Assembly (NCBI GenBank): GCA_964526035.1
Contig: CAZGKE010000078.1
Span: 1-15,247, forward strand
Length of the DNA: 15,247 nt
Origin: DAOMOD01 sp964526035
Lineage (GTDB): Bacteria > Pseudomonadota > Gammaproteobacteria > Xanthomonadales > BPKI01
Direction of reading: 5' to 3'
The notes below the pieces were generated by a model. The model was given only the letters and a program-made list of their open reading frames with translations. It made no database searches and was not told the origin of the DNA. Both the position numbers and the translations under genes were made by a program. The stretch's first letter is position 1, and each line of letters starts with the position of its first letter. This document shows positions 1 through 9,284 of the stretch, in pieces.

Positions 1-587
1 CCGCGACTCAGCAGCGCCAGCGCCAGCAGCGCCAGCCCGATACCGGTCATCAGGGCCATCGGCGTGCGCTGTCCCCAGGCACGCGCCAGCGGCACATCGA
101 ACACATAGCCCGCCAGCACCACCAGCACCAGCAGCAGGACGACGGCGCCAAGCAGTGAACCGAACAGCAGACCGGCATCCGCGCGCCGCGAGCCGATCAT
201 CGGCCACAGCGCCACGCCAATCAGCAGCAAGCAGAAGGCGGTATTCGGGGCCATGCGGCCAGGCGGCACGCCCTCGGCGGCGAGCTGATGCCGCCACAGG
301 ATCTGGTCTATGCCGATTTCGACGCCGGACAGTTCCTGATACAGCGAGGGCAGCGCCAGGGCAAAGACCGGGAGCAGCAGGGCGATGGCGACCAGCTTCC
401 TGCCGGAAAGCAGTGAAAGGAGCGCAGCAGCGGACAGTGATATCGCCAGCGCGCTGTTGAACTGGATGGGCACGCGGCCGGTTCCCGCCTGCAGCCAGCC
501 GTCCAGGCCCAGCAGCCAGGCGAGCACGCAGCTGACGCCCAACGCTGCGGCATGCGCGCCGCTCCATTGGGCATACCGGATATTCAT
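1..587 (-). CDS. Membrane sensor protein, N-terminal part (runs off the left edge)
   Basis: The minus-strand reading frame opens at an ATG (585-587) and stays open for 195 codons to the window edge, so the C-terminal part is missing. The visible part is almost wholly hydrophobic, with about six predicted membrane segments (roughly residues 10-30, 43-61, 64-82, 116-132, 138-161 and 176-195). Three segments begin with a related pattern: VPIQFNSALA near 39, MAPNTAFCLL near 112 and TPMALMTGIG near 175. This internal repeat is typical of N-terminal membrane domains of sensor histidine kinases and diguanylate cyclases. A GAGGA lies 10 nt upstream of the ATG. The output domain is off the window, so kinase versus GGDEF/EAL cannot be decided. 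It diverges from dnaE across 152 nt. Confidence 0.72.
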   Translation of the reverse strand, partial: MNIRYAQWSGAHAAALGVSCVLAWLLGLDGWLQAGTGRVPIQFNSALAISLSAAALLSLLSGRKLVAIALLLPVFALALPSLYQELSGVEIGIDQILWRHQLAAEGVPPGRMAPNTAFCLLLIGVALWPMIGSRRADAGLLFGSLLGAVVLLLVLVVLAGYVFDVPLARAWGQRTPMALMTGIGLALLALALLSR

Positions 588-630
588 GTGTAGCTGGTCC
601 TCGTCACACGCCCTCCCCTGAGGAAACTCA

Positions 631-678
631 TCCCTATTCAAGGGTGCACCCGCATCCCTGTTCGAGGGTACACCCGAT
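631..678. repeat. Two tandem copies of a 24-bp repeat upstream of dnaE
   Basis: Units start at 631 and 655. Over their first 21 bases they differ at only three places (consensus TCCCTRTTCRAGGGTRCACC, then C). Each unit holds CCCT-5 nt-AGGG, able to form a small hairpin, and the first holds the perfect palindrome GGGTGCACCC. They lie between the divergent sensor gene and dnaE, so they may be operator-like, or a small dispersed repeat. The sequence alone does not decide. Confidence 0.7.
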
Positions 679-697
679 GCCACGGCAATTGCGATGC

Positions 698-726
698 TTG
701 GCGCGGAGGGTGCCCTCCGCTACCCT
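698..726 (+). promoter_or_regulatory. Probable dnaE promoter with a palindromic spacer
   Basis: A -35 TTGGCG (698-703) is followed, at exactly 17 nt, by a -10 TACCCT (721-726). The spacer is filled by a perfect inverted repeat, GCGGAGGG (703-710) and CCCTCCGC (713-720), which abuts the -10. The dnaE ATG is 13 nt after the -10, so the predicted 5' leader is only about 6 nt. No Shine-Dalgarno is present. Confidence 0.55.
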
Positions 727-739
727 GCCCACGCCCGCC

Positions 740-4246
<3,507 letters not shown>

Positions 4247-4257
4247 AGGGCAGTTCT

Positions 4258-4398
4258 CAGTTTTCAATTTTCGGTTTTCGGTTTTCAGATCGCGGACGAC
4301 TCGGCAGGGTGCACAGCGATTCATCGCGCGACCACGTAGCGCGGCCACCAGCAGTGGGCCACTCAGCTCTGAAAACTGAAAACTGAAAACTGAAAACG
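4258..4398. repeat. Inverted heptamer-repeat element 1 (TTTTCAG/CTGAAAA type)
   Basis: The left arm (4258-4289) is four heptamers of type TTTTCAR/TTTTCGG. The right arm (4368-4398) is four of type TGAAAAC. The arms are inverted with respect to each other, about 29 positions with three differences, around a 78-nt core. In plus-strand RNA two of the three differences are G-U pairs. The element begins 12 nt after the dnaE stop and ends where the accA promoter region begins, so it may shape the dnaE mRNA 3' end. The core resembles that of the element at 6781-6960 in reverse orientation. Confidence 0.85.
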
Positions 4399-4429
4399 CC
4401 AATCGGGCCAAGGACCGATTGGCTATACT
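4398..4429 (+). promoter_or_regulatory. Possible accA promoter: palindrome abutting a -10 box
   Basis: TATACT (4424-4429) is a good -10 candidate. Immediately before it is a perfect 9-bp inverted repeat, GCCAATCGG (4398-4406) and CCGATTGGC (4415-4423), with an 8-nt loop. No convincing -35 is seen at 16-18 nt. The palindrome could be an operator, or a terminator stem for dnaE, though no T-run follows it. Confidence 0.4.
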
Positions 4430-4463
4430 CCCCCTTCACGTCCGCGCAGACCATGACGCCCCG

Positions 4464-5423
4464 ATGAACCCCAATTTCCTCGATTTCGAGCAGCCGATCG
4501 CCGAGCTGGAAGCGAAGATCCAGGAACTGCGCCACGCCAGCCACGGCAGCGCCGTCAACATCGAGGACGAAATCGGCCGGCTGCAGGAAAAGATCAGGGC
4601 CAAGACAGCGCAGATCTTCTCGGCGCTGACGCCGTGGCAGGTTGCACAGCTCGCACGTCACCCGCAGCGGCCGTATACGCACGACTATCTGGCCGCCATG
4701 TTCGAGGAGTTCGAGGAGCTGGCTGGAGACCGCATGTACGCCGAAGACGCCGCCATCGTCGGCGGACCGGCGCGGTTGGGGGAACACAGCGTGATGGTGA
4801 TCGGTCATCAGAAGGGCCGTGATACCAAACAGAAGATCCGCCGCAACTTCGGGATGCCGCGACCCGAGGGGTACCGCAAGGCACTGCGCCTGATGGAAAC
4901 CGCGGAGCGCTTCAAGTTGCCGCTGCTTACCTTCATCGATACCCCTGGCGCCTACCCCGGCGTCGGCGCCGAAGAGCGCGGCCAGAGCGAGGCGATCGCG
5001 CGCAATCTGCTGGTGATGAGCCGGCTGCGGGTGCCGATCGTGTGTTCGGTGGTCGGCGAAGGCGGCTCCGGTGGCGCGCTGGCGATCGGCGTCGGCGACC
5101 GCACCCTGATGCTGCAGTTCAGCACCTACTCGGTCATTTCGCCGGAGGGCTGCGCCTCGATCCTGTGGAAGAGCGCCGACCGCGCCCGCGAGGCCGCGGA
5201 AGCTCTCGGACTTACCGCCGACCGCCTGCTCGAGCACGGCCTGATCGACCAGATCGTGCCGGAGCCACTGGGCGGCGCACACCGCAATCCCCAGGACATG
5301 TTTGCGCGCCTCCGCGAGGTGTTGCTCGGACAGCTGGACAAGCTCGGCGCCATCGACATCAGCAGTCTTCTGGAACAGCGCTACCGCCGTCTGCGCGGCT
5401 ATGGCGCCGTTCGCGAGGCCTGA
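4464..5423 (+). CDS. accA: Acetyl-CoA carboxylase carboxyltransferase subunit alpha
   Basis: Together with AccD it transfers the carboxyl group from carboxybiotin to acetyl-CoA, giving malonyl-CoA for fatty acid synthesis; cytoplasmic A2D2 complex. It has 319 residues, the same length as the E. coli protein. The N-terminal helical part starts MNPNFLDFEQPIAELE. The crotonase-type core shows GHQKGRDTK (114-122), DTPGAYPG (159-166), the oxyanion-hole region GEGGSGG (198-204) and ISPEGCASILWK (225-236). The ATG at 4464 was chosen because it gives this canonical N-terminus; a longer in-frame reading back to 4419 would need an ATT start. The ribosome binding site is weak. A four-codon ORF (4453-4467, MTPR) overlaps the start as ATGA and may couple translation. 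It lies between dnaE and tilS, a common gammaproteobacterial order. Confidence 0.98.
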   Translation: MNPNFLDFEQPIAELEAKIQELRHASHGSAVNIEDEIGRLQEKIRAKTAQIFSALTPWQVAQLARHPQRPYTHDYLAAMFEEFEELAGDRMYAEDAAIVGGPARLGEHSVMVIGHQKGRDTKQKIRRNFGMPRPEGYRKALRLMETAERFKLPLLTFIDTPGAYPGVGAEERGQSEAIARNLLVMSRLRVPIVCSVVGEGGSGGALAIGVGDRTLMLQFSTYSVISPEGCASILWKSADRAREAAEALGLTADRLLEHGLIDQIVPEPLGGAHRNPQDMFARLREVLLGQLDKLGAIDISSLLEQRYRRLRGYGAVREA

Positions 5424-5452
5424 GCGCCGGCCGCCCATCGAGGAGCGCGCCC

Positions 5453-6784
5453 GTGCGCGACCGCAGCGCTTCGATTCCTTCGTCGCACACGCGCCTGGCC
5501 GAAGCACTGCGGCGCTGGCTTGCCGATCACCCCCACGGCCGCCTGGCAGTGGCATTGAGCGGCGGCATGGATTCGATGGCTCTGCTGCACGCCCTGGCGC
5601 AAGACCCGGATGCGCAAGAGCGCGGACTGCGAGCCGTGCACGTCGATCACGGCCTGCATCCCGACAGTCGCAGCTGGGCGCGTCACTGCCGCGACTTTGC
5701 GCACGCGCTGGGCACGCCGATCCGGATCATGGACGTCGAAGTCGATACCGCTGCCGAAGGCGTTGAGGCCGGCGCTCGCCGCGCACGCTACGCTGCCATC
5801 GCCAGAACGATGCGTCGCGACGAGTGGCTGCTCACCGCGCAACACGCAGAAGACCAGGCGGAAACCGTGCTCCTGAAGCTGATGCGCGGTGCCGATCTGG
5901 AAGGCCTCGCCGGCATGCATCGCCAACGTCCGCTGGGCCGGGGTTTTCTGGCGCGCCCCCTGTTTGATCTTCCGCGCCGCGACATCCATGCCCACGCCCT
6001 CGCCCACGGACTGAAGTGGATCGACGATCCCAGCAACAGCGATCCACGCTACGACCGCGCCTTCCTGCGCTGTGAAGTCCTTCCGGTACTCGTGGATCGT
6101 TGGCCGGGGGCGGTCGCTGCCATCGGCCGGACGGCTGCGCATCTCGACGGTGAACGCCGACGTCTTCGCGCAGATGTCGCCCGCATGCTGGACATGTGCA
6201 GAACCGAGGCGCCGGAGGCGCTTTGCCTGCAGCGCCTGCGTGCCTTGCCCGCTGAAATGCAGCCACGAATCCTGCTGAACTGGCTCGGAGAACTCGGCTG
6301 GAACGCGCCCAGTATCGGCCAGCTCGAAACGCTGCTCGGCCAGCTCACAGACAGCGCATCGACGCGCAGCCCTTCGCTACGATGGAGCGGCTACTCGCTG
6401 CGTCGCCACCGTGAACGTCTGCACGCGGTGGCAGGAACGTTCGAACTCGCCGATGGGTGGTCGCAAAGCTGGGACCTGCGCCATCCGCTTGCCCTGCCCA
6501 ACGGCGACCATCTGCGACTGGTCGGCGGTCGCATCCCGCGTCGTCGGCTGCAGGCACGCGCGCGTCGAGGCGGCGAACGCATCCAGCTCCCGGGGCGCAG
6601 CCATTCGACCAGCGTCAAGCACGCACTGCAGGACCTCGACCTGCCGCCGTGGCGGCGCGCCGGCCTGCCGTTTCTGTGGGACGGCGACGAGCTTGTCGCA
6701 GTCGGAAGTGTGCTGGTGGCGGCCGGGTTCGCGGAGTGGCTTGGGGCGAGGGGGTTGCGGTTGGTTTTGGGGCCTGCGACTTAG
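5453..6784 (+). CDS. tilS: tRNA(Ile)-lysidine synthase
   Basis: Uses ATP and lysine to convert C34 of the CAU-anticodon tRNA-Ile2 to lysidine, switching decoding from AUG to AUA; essential and cytoplasmic. The 443-residue protein has the PP-loop ATP-binding motif SGGMDS (36-41), HAEDQAET (131-138) and DDPSNSDPRY (191-200), all TilS signatures. The substrate-binding domain lies at about 245-330 and the C-terminal TilS domain at about 380-440 (RRGGERIQLPG). The GTG start at 5453 is preceded at 7 nt by a strong GAGGAG (5440-5445), which decides the start. The gap after accA is 29 nt, so co-transcription is likely. The last codons are unusually G/T-rich, and the TAG stop (6782-6784) is part of a heptamer-repeat array. 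Confidence 0.96.
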   Translation: MRDRSASIPSSHTRLAEALRRWLADHPHGRLAVALSGGMDSMALLHALAQDPDAQERGLRAVHVDHGLHPDSRSWARHCRDFAHALGTPIRIMDVEVDTAAEGVEAGARRARYAAIARTMRRDEWLLTAQHAEDQAETVLLKLMRGADLEGLAGMHRQRPLGRGFLARPLFDLPRRDIHAHALAHGLKWIDDPSNSDPRYDRAFLRCEVLPVLVDRWPGAVAAIGRTAAHLDGERRRLRADVARMLDMCRTEAPEALCLQRLRALPAEMQPRILLNWLGELGWNAPSIGQLETLLGQLTDSASTRSPSLRWSGYSLRRHRERLHAVAGTFELADGWSQSWDLRHPLALPNGDHLRLVGGRIPRRRLQARARRGGERIQLPGRSHSTSVKHALQDLDLPPWRRAGLPFLWDGDELVAVGSVLVAAGFAEWLGARGLRLVLGPAT

Positions 6785-6960
6785 GGCTTGGGGCTAGGGC
6801 TTGGGGCTTGGGGCTTGGGGTCTAGGGAAAACGCTCGCATTCTGCAAACGTACCACTGCTTCTTGCGTTCAACGCGCGGCGCACGACGATACAGCGATCC
6901 CGCTTCGACTCGCCGACTCCGGGCCCTGGGCCCTAGGCCCTAAGCCCTGTACCCCAGGCC
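6781..6960. repeat. Inverted heptamer-repeat element 2 (GGGGCTT/AAGCCCC type)
   Basis: The left arm (6781-6827) is about six heptamers of type TTGGGGC/TAGGGC. The right arm (6921-6960) is about five of the complementary type CCCTAGG/CCCTAAG. They flank a core of about 93 nt. In the best four paired heptamers most differences are G-U compatible in plus-strand RNA. The left arm includes the tilS stop codon; the right arm ends 2 nt before the -35 of xseB. The core shares CCACTGCT, a GnCGCnCGAnGA block and CGASTCG with element 1, at matching spacing. Confidence 0.85.
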
Positions 6961-6962
6961 CC

Positions 6963-6991
6963 TTGCCTCCCCCGCCCCCCTCCGCTACCGT
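6963..6991 (+). promoter_or_regulatory. Probable xseB promoter, leaderless type
   Basis: TTGCCT (6963-6968), 17 nt, then TACCGT (6986-6991). The xseB ATG comes 7 nt after the -10, so transcription should begin at or very near the ATG. The stretch in between is pyrimidine-rich with no Shine-Dalgarno. Confidence 0.55.
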
Positions 6992-6998
6992 CCGCCCC

Positions 6999-7238
6999 AT
7001 GCCGAAGAAAACCGAAACGTCCCCGGTCGCCGCCTTCGAACAATCGCTCGATGAGCTGGAGAAACTGGTCGCGAGCATGGAGCAGGGGGAATTGAGCCTG
7101 GACGACTCGCTGAAGGCCTTCGAGCGCGGCATCACTCTGTTCCGTCAATGCCAGGGAGCGCTCAGCGAGGCCGAACAGCGCGTCAACCTGCTGCTCGATC
7201 CGCAGCGCCCGGAAGACGCCAAACCCTTTGAAGGCTGA
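6999..7238 (+). CDS. xseB: Exodeoxyribonuclease VII small subunit
   Basis: Small subunit of exonuclease VII, which degrades single-stranded DNA to oligonucleotides together with XseA. The product has 79 residues, normal for the family (E. coli 80). The helical core reads FEQSLDELEKLVASMEQGEL, then LDDSLKAFERGITLFRQCQ, then ALSEAEQRV, the XseB signature. The frame is open further upstream, but that part is encoded by the heptamer element, and only the ATG at 6999 gives the family N-terminus. There is no Shine-Dalgarno. Its end overlaps ispA by 11 nt, as in the common xseB-ispA operon. The xseA partner is not in the window. Confidence 0.95.
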   Translation: MPKKTETSPVAAFEQSLDELEKLVASMEQGELSLDDSLKAFERGITLFRQCQGALSEAEQRVNLLLDPQRPEDAKPFEG

Positions 7239-8112
7239 ACTCTCCGGCCCGCTTCAGGCGTTCACGAAACGCTGCGAAACGGTGCTCGACGACCTTCTGC
7301 CGCCCGCCGAGGCGCCGCCGCAGCGGCTGCACCAGGCGATGCGCTATGCGGTACTGGGCGGCGGCAAGCGGATCCGTCCGCTGCTGGTCTATGCCACCGG
7401 GACCCTGCTCGGCGCGTCGCCGGAGAGCCTTGATCGGCCCGCTGCCGCCGTGGAGTTGATCCACGCCTATTCGCTGATTCACGATGACCTTCCGGCGATG
7501 GACGACGACGACCTGCGCCGCGGACGCCCGACATGCCACAGGGCCTACGACGAGGCCACCGCGATTCTTGCCGGCGATGCCCTGCAGTGCCTGGCGTTCG
7601 AGCTGCTGTGCAGCGACCGGGAAGATCCACGAATGCAGCTCGACATGCTCGCAGCGCTGAGCGTCGCCAGCGGCACGCGCGGCATGGCCGGCGGACAGGC
7701 GATGGACCTGGGCGCGGTGGGCCTCAAGCTCGACGTCGACGCACTCGAGGCAATGCATCGCATGAAGACCGGCGCGCTGATTCGCGCCGCGGTGAGGCTT
7801 GGCGCGCTTGCCGCACATGCCGGCGACACGCTGATGAAAGCGCTCGACGACTTTGCCGACGCCCTGGGGCTGGCGTTCCAGATCCGCGACGACATCCTCG
7901 ACGTCGAGGGCACCGCCGAAGCCCTCGGCAAGACTGCCGGCAAAGACGCACGCGCCGACAAGCCAACCTATTCGAGCCTGCTCGGTGGCGAAGAAGCCCA
8001 ACGACGACTCGCCGTGGAAAGCGCGCGCATGCGCGACGCACTGGAGCGCTGCAGCATGGCCGACTCCCTGCTTGCCGGAATCGGACGATTCGCCGTCGGG
8101 CGTTCGAGCTGA
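7228..8112 (+). CDS. ispA: Farnesyl diphosphate synthase (polyprenyl synthetase family)
   Basis: Condenses isopentenyl diphosphate with dimethylallyl and geranyl diphosphate to give (E,E)-farnesyl diphosphate for quinones and undecaprenyl carriers; cytoplasmic. It has 294 residues (E. coli IspA 299). Visible motifs are GGGKRIRP (44-51), the first Asp-rich motif DDLPAMD (86-92), LRRGRPTCH, KTGALIRAA (180-188) and the second Asp-rich motif DDILD (221-225). Tyr81, five residues before the first motif, fits a short C15 product. The start is TTG at 7228, overlapping the xseB stop region by 11 nt; a GGAAGA lies 11 nt upstream, and the first in-frame ATG is far downstream inside conserved sequence. 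Unlike the usual xseB-ispA-dxs order, no dxs follows. Confidence 0.95.
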   Translation: MKAELSGPLQAFTKRCETVLDDLLPPAEAPPQRLHQAMRYAVLGGGKRIRPLLVYATGTLLGASPESLDRPAAAVELIHAYSLIHDDLPAMDDDDLRRGRPTCHRAYDEATAILAGDALQCLAFELLCSDREDPRMQLDMLAALSVASGTRGMAGGQAMDLGAVGLKLDVDALEAMHRMKTGALIRAAVRLGALAAHAGDTLMKALDDFADALGLAFQIRDDILDVEGTAEALGKTAGKDARADKPTYSSLLGGEEAQRRLAVESARMRDALERCSMADSLLAGIGRFAVGRSS

Positions 8113-8119
8113 GGCGGAT

Positions 8120-8137
8120 GCTGCCGCGCTCGGCAGC
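8120..8137. terminator. Weak bidirectional terminator hairpin
   Basis: A perfect 7-bp stem, GCTGCCG (8120-8126) and CGGCAGC (8131-8137), with a CGCT loop lies in the 42-nt space between the convergent ends of ispA and the DUF4870 gene. No T-run follows on either strand, so function is inferred from position. Confidence 0.35.
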
Positions 8138-8154
8138 CTGCCGCAACCTGTCGG

Positions 8155-8532
8155 CTATTTGATGAGGCGGAGGGTGATCGGGTACCGGAAGCGCTCGCCG
8201 TTGTTGGCGCTGATGCCACCGATGATGGTGAAGATCAAGGCGGCGACGTAGATGATCGGCAACAGCAGAAATCCGACCAGCACCAGGATCAGCGGCAGGC
8301 ACGCAAGCATCGCGATCACTGCGGTGATCTGGAAATTGAGCGCCTCCTTGCCCTGATCGTCGACGAACTCCATCTGGTTCTTTTTCGTCTGCCAGACAAT
8401 GAACGGGCCAATGAGATTTCCGAAAGGGACGACGAAGCCGGCAAGCGCCGACAGATGGGCGAAGAGCCCCCATTGACGCTCTTCCATCGTCGGCAGTGGG
8501 CCCGCGTCCGCGGACTGGAATTCTTCAGACAT
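8155..8532 (-). CDS. DUF4870 family small membrane protein
   Basis: A 125-residue protein with a short polar N-terminus and about three membrane segments (roughly 24-48, 68-88 and 90-108). The central pattern, MEERQWGLFAHLSALAG followed by GPFIVW, KKNQMEFVDDQGKEALNFQ and a C-terminal GERFRYPITLRLIK, is characteristic of DUF4870 (Tic20-like) proteins. The biochemical role of the family is unknown; it is expected in the cytoplasmic membrane. The start is well supported by AGGAGA 9 nt upstream of the ATG. It converges with ispA (42-nt gap) and diverges from a second small membrane protein, the DUF4282 gene. Confidence 0.9.
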   Translation of the reverse strand: MSEEFQSADAGPLPTMEERQWGLFAHLSALAGFVVPFGNLIGPFIVWQTKKNQMEFVDDQGKEALNFQITAVIAMLACLPLILVLVGFLLLPIIYVAALIFTIIGGISANNGERFRYPITLRLIK

Positions 8533-8918
8533 GGCTGCGTGTCTCCTGTGGGTGGGTGTCGCGTCACCACCATCGGACCCGCACGGCAAACGCGTCAAGT
8601 GCCGGCAGTCACTGTCCGCGAGTGCCCTGGTCGACGGAAACAGCGTGCGCAACAGACCGGCTGCGCGGTTGATTCCCGGCCCTGAAGCGTCCCGGGAACG
8701 GCGCATTTCCACGCACATCGACGGACATCGTGTGCCGGCTCTTGCAATGCTTTCCCGGCCAGATTGGGGCCACCCCGATCCTGGGTCGCACGGGCGTCCG
8801 CGCTGTTCAGTGGCTTCGAAATGGCCTATAACACATGAGTCGGCTTTCTCGCTTTCAGCGCGCGCCGACGGTCCGCTGTCGGACCCTCTGCACTTATCAA
8901 AATGGGGAGAATACGGGA
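8533..8918. other. 386-nt divergent intergenic region
   Basis: No supported gene lies between the divergent DUF4870 and DUF4282 genes. It holds a candidate minus-strand promoter near the DUF4870 end, a possible plus-strand -10 TATAAC (8827-8832) without a clear -35, and a small inverted repeat GGTCCG/CGGACC (8870-8885). If TATAAC is used, DUF4282 would have a leader of about 80 nt. Short open frames across the region start inside other features and show no family pattern. Confidence 0.6.
8569..8598 (-). promoter_or_regulatory. Candidate promoter of the DUF4870 gene
   Basis: On the minus strand, TTGACG (8593-8598) is followed after 18 nt by GATGGT (8569-8574). This would give a leader of about 30 nt containing the AGGAGA ribosome binding site. 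The -35 is good and the -10 is weak. Confidence 0.35.
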
Positions 8919-9194
8919 ATGAACTTCAGCTTCAGCGACTTTTTTTCGTTCGACAAGATGGTTACGCCGTTCATCATCCAGATCCTGTACTGGATTCTGA
9001 TCGTCGTTGTCATCCTGATGGGCCTCTTCACGCTTGGCGCGGCGCTGTTTGCCGGTGAGTTTCTTGGCGTCATCGGCGGCATCGTGTTCCTGGTTCTCGG
9101 ACCGATCGGTGTGCGCGTCTGGTGCGAGTTGGTGATTCTCGGCTTCAATGTCTACAAGGTGCTCTGCGACATCCGCGACCAGCGCGCGGGTTAA
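8919..9194 (+). CDS. DUF4282 family small membrane protein
   Basis: A 91-residue protein with two hydrophobic segments (about 16-40 and 44-68). FFSFDKMVTPFIIQILYW at the N-terminus and GPIGVRVWCELVILGFNVYKVLCDIR at the C-terminus match the DUF4282 pattern. The function of the family is unknown; it is predicted in the inner membrane. The start is supported by GGGGAGA 8 nt upstream of the ATG. It is divergent from the DUF4870 gene and convergent with the isoaspartyl peptidase gene, with a hairpin in between. Confidence 0.88.
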   Translation: MNFSFSDFFSFDKMVTPFIIQILYWILIVVVILMGLFTLGAALFAGEFLGVIGGIVFLVLGPIGVRVWCELVILGFNVYKVLCDIRDQRAG

Positions 9195-9204
9195 TGCTGG
9201 TCCG

Positions 9205-9227
9205 GCGGCGCGCACAACGCGCGCCGC
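9205..9227. terminator. GC-rich hairpin between convergent genes
   Basis: A perfect 9-bp stem, GCGGCGCGC (9205-9213) and GCGCGCCGC (9219-9227), with loop ACAAC lies 10 nt after the DUF4282 stop and about 57 nt beyond the isoaspartyl peptidase stop. No T-run follows. Its position between converging genes suggests a bidirectional terminator. Confidence 0.5.
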
Positions 9228-9284
9228 TTCCACCCGCCGGCACAGTGCCGGGTGACGGAAAACGGAACGTCGTGATGCCCGGCC

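Noticed and set aside
631..678. CRISPR array
   Set aside because: Two adjacent 24-bp units without spacers do not make an array, and no cas genes are present.
644..739. 32-codon N-terminal extension of dnaE
   Set aside because: The region holds the promoter and repeats, and DnaE proteins start at the HLRVHTEYS segment.
4257..5555. 432-codon minus-strand frame over accA
   Set aside because: Overlaps a fully conserved accA; the C-terminus is translated from the heptamer repeats.
6781..6827. Telomere or rolling-circle origin from TTGGGGC repeats
   Set aside because: The array is short, internal to a chromosome-like gene context and paired with an inverted partner array.
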